Source: Arachidicoccus terrestris
Lineage (GTDB): Bacteria > Bacteroidota > Bacteroidia > Chitinophagales > Chitinophagaceae
Assembly (NCBI RefSeq): GCF_020042345.1
Contig: NZ_CP083387.1
Span: 2,790,001-2,854,000 of the forward strand
Length of the DNA: 64,000 nucleotides
Reading direction: 5' to 3'
Numbering within the stretch: position 1 is the stretch's first letter; each line of letters begins with the position of its first letter. A program made the position numbers and the translations under genes. The notes beneath the pieces are model-generated. The model was not told the origin of the DNA, made no database searches, and saw only the letters and a program-made list of their open reading frames with translations. Below, piece after piece: positions 55,217-63,715 of this stretch.

Positions 55217-55906
55217 ATGAAACAAATTGTTTTTAAAGATCTGGGCCGGATGTCCTATAAAGATGCCTGGGATTTTCAAGAAAGTAAATTACTTAAAAAA
55301 ACGAACCTGAAACGAACAGGCGAGGCTGATAAGATCCAGAATGAACTTTTCTTTGTGGAACATAACCCGGTCTATACCCTGGGTAAAAGCGGCCATGAGG
55401 AAAACGTACTTATCTCCAAAGAGGCGCTGGAAAAAAGAGGAATTGAATACTTCCATATTAACCGGGGAGGGGATATTACTTATCATGGCCCTGGACAGAT
55501 CGTGGGTTACCCCATAATAGATCTGGAACAATTTAAAACGGATCTCGGCTGGTATCTCAGGAGCCTGGAAGAAGTAATGATCCTGACACTAGCCGACTAT
55601 GGGCTGATCGGTGACAGAAGTCCCGGCGAAACCGGTGTCTGGCTGGATCCGGATAAAAAAGGTTTCGAAAGAAAGATCTGCGCGATGGGTATCCGTTGCA
55701 GCAGATGGGTCACCATGCACGGGTTTGCCTTTAATGTCAATACCGATATGAGCTATTTTGATTTGATTGTTCCCTGTGGCATTCAGGGAAAGAAAGCCAC
55801 TTCTTTGCAAAAGGAACTGGGGCACCCAGTGGATATCGAAGAGGTAAAAAACCGTATGAAAAATCATTTCGCCACTGTTTTTCATGCAGAATTAGCAGAA
55901 ATTTAA
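55217..55906 (+). CDS. lipB: Octanoyltransferase LipB
   Basis: The 229 residues contain the LipB signature RGGDITYHGPGQIVGYPIIDLEQF and the catalytic Cys in DLIVPCGIQGKKATSL, with the conserved Lys nearby. It transfers octanoyl from acyl carrier protein to lipoyl domains as the first step of lipoate synthesis. ATG 55217 directly follows a -7 element. lipA is not in the window. The gene is followed by Fur-like boxes of the next gene. Confidence 0.95.
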   Translation: MKQIVFKDLGRMSYKDAWDFQESKLLKKTNLKRTGEADKIQNELFFVEHNPVYTLGKSGHEENVLISKEALEKRGIEYFHINRGGDITYHGPGQIVGYPIIDLEQFKTDLGWYLRSLEEVMILTLADYGLIGDRSPGETGVWLDPDKKGFERKICAMGIRCSRWVTMHGFAFNVNTDMSYFDLIVPCGIQGKKATSLQKELGHPVDIEEVKNRMKNHFATVFHAELAEI

Positions 55907-55928
55907 GAGCATGCATTTGTTACATTGT

Positions 55929-55981
55929 TGCAAATGGTATCATTTTGCAAAATGCAATAATGTTGCAGAAGTGTTATTGCA
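55929..55981 (+). promoter_or_regulatory. Cluster of Fur/Zur-like boxes before the TonB receptor gene
   Basis: TGCAATA-A-TGTTGCA (55953-55967) has the 7-1-7 inverted layout of Fur-family boxes. Next to it lies the near-palindrome TGCAAATG...CATTTTGCA (55929-55949), and TGTTATTGCA follows at 55972-55981. Five TTGCA/TGCAA half-sites in about 50 bases upstream of an uptake receptor suggest metal-dependent repression. Confidence 0.5.
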
Positions 55982-56021
55982 TACTCATCATCTCATCCCT
56001 TAATGGATTAAAGAGTCAGAC

Positions 56022-58595
56022 ATGCAATATCGACCGTGCGTTTCATTATCTATCGTCATTTTTTTATTAAGTAGTAGCATAACAGTAAGAGCGGGAGCGC
56101 CCAGAAGCGTTTATAACCGTTTATCAGAGAATCATTATAAAGACGATGTATTTACCTCAGGCACGCTACAAGGGGTTGTCACCGATAAGAAGACAGGAAC
56201 ACCTATCCAGGGAGCTTCCATAACCATTCCTGATCTCAAGCTCGGCGCTGTCTCCGATGCTTTGGGGCATTACCGGTTTAAGGATCTGCCAAAAGGGATC
56301 TATCTGGTCCATGTAAGTGCAGTGGGTTATGGCGCGGTCAATAAAAAGCTGAACTTCGATTCTCCTAAGACGTTGGATGTCGCGCTGCAGGAATCCTGGG
56401 TGGAAGCTGACCAGGTGATCGTTACCGGGCTTTCAAAAGCCACTACCCTAAAGCGTGACCCTGTTCCGATGGTGGCTGTAAGCAAAACATATATGGATGT
56501 ACATGCCGGTTCCGGTAATGTCATTGCGGCGATCGCTAATGTTCCGGGGGTGAGTGCGGTGACTACCGGGCCAAATGTGGCAAAGCCCTTTATCAGAGGA
56601 TTGGGGTACAACCGGGTGGTGACGGCGGAGAACGGCATCCGTCTGGAAGGTCAGCAATGGGGAGATGAACATGGAATCGAAGTCGATCAGAACGCTATTC
56701 ACAACGCCGAAGTTATCAAAGGGCCCGCCAGTCTCAGTTTCGGACCGGACGCGATTGGCGGCGTCGTTAACCTGATTACTGCGCCAACCGCACCTGAAGG
56801 GACCATTAATGGATCTGTGACCGGCGTATATGGCACCAATAATGGACTCTGGAATGGTTCAGTGGCTTTGCACGGCAACCAGGGCGGCTTTGTCTGGGGA
56901 GCGGTGGCCTCCGCCAAAACAGCCAAGAATTATCAGAATGAACATGATGGAAGAGTATATGGGACCAACTTTTCGGAAAGGGATGCCCGGGTGATGTTTG
57001 GATTGAATAAAAAATGGGGCTATAGTTATTTACATGGAACATTGTATGACGATAAGCAGGCCATACCAGACGGTAGCAGAGATTCGGCAACCAGGGCATT
57101 TACGAGACAGACATCTGAGGAGGATGAGAACCGGGAGATCGTGCCGGTTTCTGTATTAAATAGTTATGACATCCCTGCGTTGCACCAGCGCGTCCAGTTG
57201 TACAGAATTTACAATACGAGTAATGTTAAATTAGGGTCCGGTAACTTATTACTTAATCTGGGCTATCAGTATAGTCATCGCCGGGAATTCACCCATCCCA
57301 CCAAGCCCGAGCTGGCTGGATTAAACCTGGAGTTACAGACCTATACCTATGACGCAAAATATAATTTCGTAATGGGAGCCGGCTATGAGGCGACGGTAGG
57401 TATTAATGGAATGTATCAGGACAATGGTTTCGGTGAAGGAACAGATTTCCCGATACCGGCCTATCACCAATTTGATTTTGGGCCCTTTGTGGTGATTAAA
57501 AGAACTTTTGATAAACTGGATCTTTCAGCAGGCGCCCGCTATGATACCCGCTCCTTTCATGGTAAAGCTGCTTACCTGGATAATTCAGACGAGACTTTCC
57601 CCCGTCTTTATACAGGCCCTGATCCTTTAGATCAACCAAATGTCAGTCAGCAGTTTGCTGCCATGCATAAGCATTTTAGCGGGCCATCAGGCAGTCTGGG
57701 CGCTACCTACAATTTTTCTAACGCGTTTTTACTGAAGGGGAACATTTCTACAGGCTTTAGATCACCCAGCATTGCAGAGCTGTCTGCCAATGGGGCAGAT
57801 CCCGGTTCCCAGATCTATCATGTAGGCAACGCTGATTTTAAAGCTGAGTATAGTGTGCAGGGAGATCTGGGAGCTTTTCTGACCTTGCCTAAACTCACGG
57901 CAAGCGCAGAATTGTTCGTTAACCATATTGAAAACTATATTTATCAGCAACAGATCCTGGATGCGAGCGGTCAGCCCGAAAGGGTGGACGCAAATGGCAA
58001 CAGCAACCCCGCTGGTCTTTACAGCAAGTTTACGTACGTGCAAAGCAAGGCCCGGATTATGGGAGGAGAGTTTAATATAGACATGCATCCTTTCCAGTGG
58101 CTGCATTTTGCCAATTCGATGACGTTGACTTATGGCACTAACCTGGGTGATGGACCGGCAGTCGCTGACAGTCTTAAATATCTGCCTTTTATCTCACCCC
58201 TACATACACATTCTGAGTTAAAGGGTGAATGGAGCAAAGGATTCGGACCTTTTAGAAACCTGTATGCTTTCTGTGCGCTGGATCATTATAATCAACAAGA
58301 CAGGTTTTTCTCGGCTTATGGTACTGAAACGTACACAGCCGGTTATAATCTGCTGGGTGCCGGTATTGGCAGTAAGGTAATGACTGAAGGCGGACGGGAA
58401 TTGTTTGCTTTATACATTGAGGCCAGTAATTTGCTGAATAAGGATTATCAGTCTAATATGAGCCGGCTCAAATATTTTGATAATGCGAACGTGCCGGAAG
58501 GTGTCAGGCCCGGCATTTTTAATATGGGCAGAAATATCAGTTTTAAGATTATCGTTCCACTTAATTTTAAAACAGCCGGAATTAAAAGGGCATAA
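56022..58595 (+). CDS. TonB-dependent outer-membrane receptor, ZnuD-like
   Basis: The 857 residues have a signal peptide and a carboxypeptidase-regulatory-like domain (about residues 48-125; GVVTDKKTGTPIQGASITIPDLKLG). A plug (VIVTGLSKATTLKRDPVPM to GPASLSFGPDAIGGVVNLI, with GQQWGDEHGIEVD) and the barrel with its terminal strand follow. The plug pattern with GDEHGIEVD resembles zinc receptors of the ZnuD group, and the upstream Fur/Zur-like boxes agree with metal uptake; the metal is inference. No SusD partner is present, so glycan uptake is less likely. Confidence 0.85.
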   Translation: MQYRPCVSLSIVIFLLSSSITVRAGAPRSVYNRLSENHYKDDVFTSGTLQGVVTDKKTGTPIQGASITIPDLKLGAVSDALGHYRFKDLPKGIYLVHVSAVGYGAVNKKLNFDSPKTLDVALQESWVEADQVIVTGLSKATTLKRDPVPMVAVSKTYMDVHAGSGNVIAAIANVPGVSAVTTGPNVAKPFIRGLGYNRVVTAENGIRLEGQQWGDEHGIEVDQNAIHNAEVIKGPASLSFGPDAIGGVVNLITAPTAPEGTINGSVTGVYGTNNGLWNGSVALHGNQGGFVWGAVASAKTAKNYQNEHDGRVYGTNFSERDARVMFGLNKKWGYSYLHGTLYDDKQAIPDGSRDSATRAFTRQTSEEDENREIVPVSVLNSYDIPALHQRVQLYRIYNTSNVKLGSGNLLLNLGYQYSHRREFTHPTKPELAGLNLELQTYTYDAKYNFVMGAGYEATVGINGMYQDNGFGEGTDFPIPAYHQFDFGPFVVIKRTFDKLDLSAGARYDTRSFHGKAAYLDNSDETFPRLYTGPDPLDQPNVSQQFAAMHKHFSGPSGSLGATYNFSNAFLLKGNISTGFRSPSIAELSANGADPGSQIYHVGNADFKAEYSVQGDLGAFLTLPKLTASAELFVNHIENYIYQQQILDASGQPERVDANGNSNPAGLYSKFTYVQSKARIMGGEFNIDMHPFQWLHFANSMTLTYGTNLGDGPAVADSLKYLPFISPLHTHSELKGEWSKGFGPFRNLYAFCALDHYNQQDRFFSAYGTETYTAGYNLLGAGIGSKVMTEGGRELFALYIEASNLLNKDYQSNMSRLKYFDNANVPEGVRPGIFNMGRNISFKIIVPLNFKTAGIKRA

Positions 58596-58596
58596 T

Positions 58597-58624
58597 GGTA
58601 TTGTGTCAGCGGTGACAATATACC
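58597..58624. repeat. Imperfect palindrome containing TTGTGTCAGCGGTGA
   Basis: GGTATTGTGTCA-GCGG-TGACAATATACC is a near-complete inverted repeat directly after the TonB gene. Its first 15 bases TTGTGTCAGCGGTGA (58601-58615) recur exactly at 62434-62448. Confidence 0.4.
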
Positions 58625-58693
58625 AGGCCCGACAATTTGAACAGGCGCCTACCCGGATGATTGAGTGGCTGCCACCAGTTCATGAAAAGAAAG

Positions 58694-58720
58694 TAGCCAT
58701 CCTGGCTCACTGGATGGCTA
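58694..58720 (-). terminator. Hairpin after the acid phosphatase gene
   Basis: TAGCCATCC/GGATGGCTA is a perfect 9-bp stem, followed on the minus strand by CTTTCTTTTC. It lies about 30 bases after the stop of the minus-strand gene. Confidence 0.6.
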
Positions 58721-58751
58721 TTGAAGTACCTGTATATCGTAAGTGGTTATT

Positions 58752-59582
58752 TTAATAACGCTTGCCTGCCCGGCGGAATGCCGCTGCCTTTTCGGCCGCG
58801 TTCAGGCCATGCTTATAATTATATAATGCGTTTTCCCAATCGCCGTAATTGGGGTTAGGTAATATAATGAACTTTTTGCCGAATTGCTCTTTCAGGGCCA
58901 TAACCGCTGCGGTTCTGGCCGCACTATTGGGGTGGTTGTCAAACAGGGGAGAGAAATCCGCGAGGTTATCCCCTAATAATAATGCGATGGTGTAGTCCCT
59001 GGCTATTTTTTGTCTGCGTTCTTCTTTACTGGAACTTTTGTCCATGGTTAGCAGATGCGCATCATCAGCATTCGGGAAATTGAACTTCTGCAGGTTTTTA
59101 AGCGTCGCTGCTCTGCCCGCCCGGTCCCTGTTAGTCACGTAGAAGATCGTTACGCCCTGACTGGCCGCTTTTTGGAAAAAGGCCAGACCGCCGGCAATGG
59201 TATCGGCACCTGCTTTTTCAACCCACTTATTCCATGTAGCAGGATCAAAATCCTTTCCCTGTAATGATTGATGAATGGCATAGGGGCTGTTATCTAAGAA
59301 AGTCTCGTCGATGTCTGTTATAATTGCCAGCGGCTTTGCCGGTTTCTGATTGGTCAGAATACCGGCGAGCCTTAAGTCCGCCAGTTGAAAGGCCTGTAAG
59401 CAGAGCGCTTTATATTCAGCGGACTGTTGCATCCAGATCGCGGTAAATAATTTGCCATTGCTGATCATGCTATCAGATCCACCTGCCTGTATGCCGTTAT
59501 TTTTTATAGAAACACAGCTGGAAAAAGCCAGGAGGGTAAAAGCGATACAGCCAGCTATTATCCATTTTTTACACGTATTCAT
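58752..59582 (-). CDS. Lipoprotein e(P4)-type acid phosphatase / 5'-nucleotidase
   Basis: The 276 residues start with a lipoprotein signal (LLAFSSC). The HAD phosphatase motifs of the e(P4) class follow: AIITDIDETFLDNSPY (nucleophile Asp and second Asp), TIFYVTNRD, the Lys-containing motif in MDKSSSKEERR, and LLLGDNLADFS. In Haemophilus the homologue releases nucleosides from NMN and nucleotides at the outer membrane. It lies 23 bases after proC and probably shares its transcript. Confidence 0.9.
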   Translation of the reverse strand: MNTCKKWIIAGCIAFTLLAFSSCVSIKNNGIQAGGSDSMISNGKLFTAIWMQQSAEYKALCLQAFQLADLRLAGILTNQKPAKPLAIITDIDETFLDNSPYAIHQSLQGKDFDPATWNKWVEKAGADTIAGGLAFFQKAASQGVTIFYVTNRDRAGRAATLKNLQKFNFPNADDAHLLTMDKSSSKEERRQKIARDYTIALLLGDNLADFSPLFDNHPNSAARTAAVMALKEQFGKKFIILPNPNYGDWENALYNYKHGLNAAEKAAAFRRAGKRY

Positions 59583-59604
59583 GCTTTTTTTGAGTAGGGA
59601 AGAC

Positions 59605-60402
59605 CTACATTTTTTCTACTATTTTTTTATAGCTGGTTGTGATACCCCGGATAATAGAGGAACTCAACCCTCTGTGTTCCATTTCATTGAGGCCGGCGAT
59701 AGTGCATCCCTTGGGCGTCGTGACTTTGTCGATCTCCTGCTCGGGATGTGTATGATGCTGCAATAACAAATCAGCGGCTCCTTTTACCGTCTGGGCCGCA
59801 ATGACTGCTGCCACTTTAGCATTAAACCCGATCTCAACACCTCCCTGGATATTGGCTCTGATATAACGCATAGCGAAGGCTGTCCCACAGGCGCCGAGCA
59901 CTGTTGCCGCATCCATGAGTTTCTCGTCAATATCCACGGTCTTGCCCAACTGGTTAAAGAGGTCGGTCACAAATTTTTGCTGCGTTTCTGAAACTTTATA
60001 CATGCAGGTACAGGTCATGCTTTCCTGTATTGCAATGGCCGTATTGGGCATGGCGCGGACAATAGGTAACTTATCCGCGGTTAGCTCCACCAGATCCTGG
60101 ATCCATACACCGGTCACCACACTAATCAGCGTATGGCGTTTACCGTCTAATGCCGGATTGATCTGCTGGATGATCTCACTGACCTGGAAGGGCTTAATGG
60201 CCAGGATAATATAGTCTGCCTTTTCTACGGCTTTTAGGTTATCACTCAGAACATGAACACCTTTTGACTGTAACCCTTCCAAAAGAGCGGTATTCCTTCG
60301 GGTCACATACAGGTTGTCAGCGGCGGTAAAACCGCTGTTGATAAGTCCCTCAGCGATGGCGGATCCAAGATTTCCGCCACCAATAATGGCAATTTTTGAC
60401 AT
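59605..60402 (-). CDS. proC: Pyrroline-5-carboxylate reductase
   Basis: The 265 residues have the N-terminal NADPH motif IAIIGGGNLGSAIAEGL and the ProC C-terminal signature VTTPKGCTIAGLNEMEHRGL. MPNTAIAIQESMT is also typical. It makes proline from pyrroline-5-carboxylate. It follows gltX by 33 bases in the same direction. Confidence 0.95.
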   Translation of the reverse strand: MSKIAIIGGGNLGSAIAEGLINSGFTAADNLYVTRRNTALLEGLQSKGVHVLSDNLKAVEKADYIILAIKPFQVSEIIQQINPALDGKRHTLISVVTGVWIQDLVELTADKLPIVRAMPNTAIAIQESMTCTCMYKVSETQQKFVTDLFNQLGKTVDIDEKLMDAATVLGACGTAFAMRYIRANIQGGVEIGFNAKVAAVIAAQTVKGAADLLLQHHTHPEQEIDKVTTPKGCTIAGLNEMEHRGLSSSIIRGITTSYKKIVEKM

Positions 60403-60435
60403 AATCGGCTTATTGTTAAATGATGAGTAATTGAA

Positions 60436-61995
60436 TTATTGCCCGCTGTTACCGGTTTCCAGCAGACCAAGCGCATATTTAATGCGGCTGACGGTCTGTT
60501 GGGCGCCGATGGCAGCCGCGATATCGAAAACATGCGGTCCGAATTTACCACCCACCAGCATGATCCTGAAAGGAAGCATTAACTCCCCCGGTTTCAGCTG
60601 GCTGGCAGCCGCAATTTCCTTAAACGTATGCTCCAGATGCTCTGGTGTAAAGTCCGGGGCCAGTTCATAGGCGCGAATCAGTTCCACAAAGAACGTATTC
60701 TTTTGCGCATCCCATTTCTTTAGGATGGCATTCAGATCCAGCTGCTCAGGTGCTTTGAAGAAGAATGCAGTTTGTTCTACGAAATCAGTCAGGAGTGTAC
60801 AACGGTCTTTAACCTGGTCAATGATCGTTGTAAGCGCTGCTTCTTTCCCTGAAATATCGATCCCCGCATTTTTTAGCCAATACTCAACATGAGGTTTCAG
60901 TTTTTCTGCAGGCAGCGTTTTGATCCATTCCTTATTGAACCAGAGAGCCTTTTCATAATTGAATTTGGCACCTTTTTTATGAATCCTTTCGACGGAAAAC
61001 TTGTCCAGTAATTCGTCCATAGAAAATAATTCCTGTTCGCTACCGTCATTCCAGCCCAGAACAGCCAGCATATTGATAAAGGCTTCCGGCAAGAAGCCTA
61101 GCTCTCGGTATCCTTTGGTGAAGTCGCCGGTCCTGGGATCGGTCCAGTTCATGGCAAATACCGGGAACCCTAACCGGTCTCCGTCTCTTTTACTGAGCTT
61201 ACCATTGCCATCAGGTTTCATAATCAGTGGCAAATGGGCCCAGGTGGGCATGTTCTCCAATCCGAAGAGATATTTCCAGAGCAGCACATGAACAGGGGCG
61301 CTGGGCAGCCATTCTTCTCCTCTGAAGCTGTGTGTGATCTTCATCAGATAATCGTCTACAACAACTGCCAGGTGATAGGTCGGCATACCATCTGCCTTGA
61401 GCAAAACTTTATCATCTGTTTCGGAACTGTTGAATATCACCTCACCGCGAATCATATCGGTGAAACGGAGCGTTTCGTTTTCCGGTACTTTTATACGAAT
61501 CACGTATGGTATTCCCTGCTCCAGTAATTTGTTTGTTTCCTCCTGACTTAAGGTGAGCGAATTACGCATTTTATCACGTAATGTGCTGTCATAACGTGGC
61601 GATGGATTCTGTTCCGTCTTATACGCCGTGCGCATGGTTTCCAGCTCTTCAGGCGTGTCGAAAGCGTAATATGCGTAGCCATCCCGGATCAGCCGGTCTG
61701 CATATTGTCTGTAAAGGTCCTTTCTTTCGCTTTGGCGATAGGGCCCATAAGGACCACCGGCTGCCGGGCTTTCATCAGGGGATAACCCACACCAGGCTAG
61801 CGTTTCATAAATATATGCTTCGGCACTTTCAACGAACCTGGTGCGATCTGTGTCTTCTATACGCAGGATGAATTCCCCGTTATTTTGACGGGTAAACAAA
61901 TAATTGAAAAGAACGGTGCGTACACCGCCTAAATGGAGGCCTCCCGTAGGTGACGGCGCAAACCGGGTTCTGACTTTTTTACTAGTATTACTCAT
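60436..61995 (-). CDS. gltX: Glutamyl-tRNA synthetase
   Basis: I choose the ATG at 61995 (519 residues, MSNTSKKVRTRFAPSPTGGLHLGGVR) because a -7 element at 62020-62027 puts the transcript start near 62014. An ATG at 62013 in the same frame would be leaderless, and longer starts lie upstream of the promoter. Class I motifs are HLGG (HIGH equivalent) and KLSKRDGD (KMSKS equivalent). The 3-domain length is normal. Confidence 0.95.
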   Translation of the reverse strand: MSNTSKKVRTRFAPSPTGGLHLGGVRTVLFNYLFTRQNNGEFILRIEDTDRTRFVESAEAYIYETLAWCGLSPDESPAAGGPYGPYRQSERKDLYRQYADRLIRDGYAYYAFDTPEELETMRTAYKTEQNPSPRYDSTLRDKMRNSLTLSQEETNKLLEQGIPYVIRIKVPENETLRFTDMIRGEVIFNSSETDDKVLLKADGMPTYHLAVVVDDYLMKITHSFRGEEWLPSAPVHVLLWKYLFGLENMPTWAHLPLIMKPDGNGKLSKRDGDRLGFPVFAMNWTDPRTGDFTKGYRELGFLPEAFINMLAVLGWNDGSEQELFSMDELLDKFSVERIHKKGAKFNYEKALWFNKEWIKTLPAEKLKPHVEYWLKNAGIDISGKEAALTTIIDQVKDRCTLLTDFVEQTAFFFKAPEQLDLNAILKKWDAQKNTFFVELIRAYELAPDFTPEHLEHTFKEIAAASQLKPGELMLPFRIMLVGGKFGPHVFDIAAAIGAQQTVSRIKYALGLLETGNSGQ

Positions 61996-62019
61996 ATTGT
62001 TTATGTTGTCCATAAGGCA

Positions 62020-62027
62020 CAAAGATA
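62020..62027 (-). promoter_or_regulatory. -7 element of gltX (TATCTTTG)
   Basis: TATCTTTG on the minus strand lies about 24 bases before the chosen gltX start and decides against the longer frame that begins at 62073. Confidence 0.6.
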
Positions 62028-62039
62028 AGACGATTCGTT

Positions 62040-62428
62040 GGAAGCCGCTACGCAAAGTACGGGGCTGACGCATTAAAGTTTATGCCCCCTGCCTGAGTTC
62101 CGGCCAAGATTTCCCAACTTAGGAATAACATCGATCTCACAGCTATTTCAAGATTGCTTTCATTGCACGAGGAGCCCACCCTATGAATGAAAATGCCTCC
62201 TTCGTCAGCCTTGCCCAGGCCGACCCCTGCCGCGTGTATTGGATAACGTTACATTTCTTAATGTGTCAGCCCTTCCAGATCCGTGGCATCTGCTATCCTT
62301 ACAGACTTTCAGATGGCCGTTTGCAGGGATTTCTGGCGGCATTTTTTAGTTTCAGTGATGCCCACTAATTTTTTTATCTTTTTTATGAGATTTTTGATAT
62401 TTTTTTGGTTTTGCTAAATTTATTATAC
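62040..62428. other. Gene-free region between gltX and the Rpn-like gene
   Basis: GC-richer sequence than other spacers, with short frames only (62183-62368 the longest). No homology recognised; it could be a decayed gene but I cannot show this. Confidence 0.3.
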
Positions 62429-62448
62429 TATCTTTGTGTCAGCGGTGA
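62429..62448 (+). promoter_or_regulatory. -7 element and repeat before the Rpn-like gene
   Basis: TATCTTTG (62429-62436) matches the -7 consensus, and it overlaps the repeat TTGTGTCAGCGGTGA shared with 58601-58615. The ATG lies 140 bases downstream. Confidence 0.5.
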
Positions 62449-62576
62449 ATAACTGGATTGTTGCCATCAATCAGATTATTTTACTGCGGTTTTATAACCT
62501 ACAATTCTTGCCGGATTACCATTTTTTTTAATCGCAGACACTTTTAAATAAGTGCCTTGTATAAAATCTATATGCC

Positions 62577-63608
62577 ATGGATAATATTATAGTTTCCAGT
62601 ACCCCATCTGCCTCAGTTCCTTATGGACTTGTTGTGGACAGGCTTGGCAGACTGACCAACCGTGAGGTACGGGAGCGCCCCCTGAGAAGGGATGTGCGGC
62701 CGCAGTTTCGCAAAGAGGATGAACTCATCCAGCCAGGTCGGTCTCCGTCTAAGGAGCAGCTGGAAAACCTTAAAAAGGATGTGATTTTTAAAATGCTGTT
62801 AGGTGACCAGGATTATGCGAAGCAGGTTGCGATTCCTTTTATCAAAGCTTTTTGGGGGCACCTGACTGAGGTCACGGACCTGAAGTTAAAAACGACTACG
62901 CTCACAGGCAGTACCAAAGACAGCAGAAATGTCTGTCCGGATACTGTCTGGCAGTCACAGAAGACCGGCGATGTATTTTTGATAGAAATGCAAAGGCGCT
63001 ATCAGGATTTTTATAATCAACGGCTGTCGCTGTATGACGGAAAACTCCGCGCAACGCTTCCAAAAAAAAGCAGTGACTGGGATTACAACCAGGTATCTGT
63101 TTTTGTTCTGGGAATGGCTGATTTTGATCTGGAAAGACCTGCTTCTGACAGCTGTATCTATGAATATGTAAGTATGAATCCGAAAAACAGTCAGGACCTG
63201 CTGACAGGCCGGGACTGGAAGATGCTGATAGACCTCAGGAAAGCCAGCAGAGTCAGGCAGGCAGCCTATTCGGAAAGGGATAAATGGCTGTATCTACTGA
63301 ATAATTTTCATAAGCTGAAAAGAATACCGGCGTTTTTAAAAGAAGGTTATTTTGATCAGGTAATAAAAATTGCTAAAAATTTAAATCGAACAAAAATGGA
63401 AGAATTAGAAGATTTCTTTTGGGAAAACTACCAGAAAGACCTGGCTAGAGAAGCAAAGGCAGAAGAAAGAGCGATATGGATGAATAAGATAAAAAATATC
63501 ATTAAATCTTTTATCTCCTTCAACCCAAATTGTAGCATTCAGGAGGCAGCCGCACAATTAGGTATTGAAGAACGGCTGGTAAGATCGGTGTTTCCTGCGG
63601 GGGCCTAA
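62577..63608 (+). CDS. Rpn-family / PD-(D/E)XK nuclease-type putative transposase
   Basis: The 343 residues contain CPDTVWQSQKTGDVFLIEMQRRYQDFYNQRLSLYDGKL, the Asp...Glu-x-Gln nuclease core of the PD-(D/E)XK 'transposase' family (PF12784-type). A C-terminal helix-turn-helix-like segment follows (SIQEAAAQLGIEERLVRSVF). The Bacteroidota often carry such genes singly. No terminal inverted repeats or target duplication were found, so mobility is unproven. A strong terminator follows. Confidence 0.8.
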   Translation: MDNIIVSSTPSASVPYGLVVDRLGRLTNREVRERPLRRDVRPQFRKEDELIQPGRSPSKEQLENLKKDVIFKMLLGDQDYAKQVAIPFIKAFWGHLTEVTDLKLKTTTLTGSTKDSRNVCPDTVWQSQKTGDVFLIEMQRRYQDFYNQRLSLYDGKLRATLPKKSSDWDYNQVSVFVLGMADFDLERPASDSCIYEYVSMNPKNSQDLLTGRDWKMLIDLRKASRVRQAAYSERDKWLYLLNNFHKLKRIPAFLKEGYFDQVIKIAKNLNRTKMEELEDFFWENYQKDLAREAKAEERAIWMNKIKNIIKSFISFNPNCSIQEAAAQLGIEERLVRSVFPAGA

Positions 63609-63645
63609 AGGTGTCATGGAGCTAATAGCGGAAATTGTTTTAGGC

Positions 63646-63695
63646 AAAATACAGGGAGAATGGCTCGGCGCATTTCAATATTCTCCCTGTATTTT
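63646..63695 (+). terminator. Strong terminator after the Rpn-like gene
   Basis: AAAATACAGGGAGAAT (63646-63661) and ATTCTCCCTGTATTTT (63680-63695) are perfect 16-base inverted repeats with a T-rich end, usable in both directions. Confidence 0.82.
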
Positions 63696-63715
63696 ATTGA
63701 AGACCTCAACGCTGA

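Noticed and set aside
62183-62368. 61-residue frame before the Rpn-like gene
   Set aside because: No motif, no promoter and no similarity recognised; treated as spacer.
62429-63695. Complete insertion sequence around the Rpn-like gene
   Set aside because: The perfect 16-base inverted repeat behind the gene is a terminator, and no matching end or target duplication lies in front of it.
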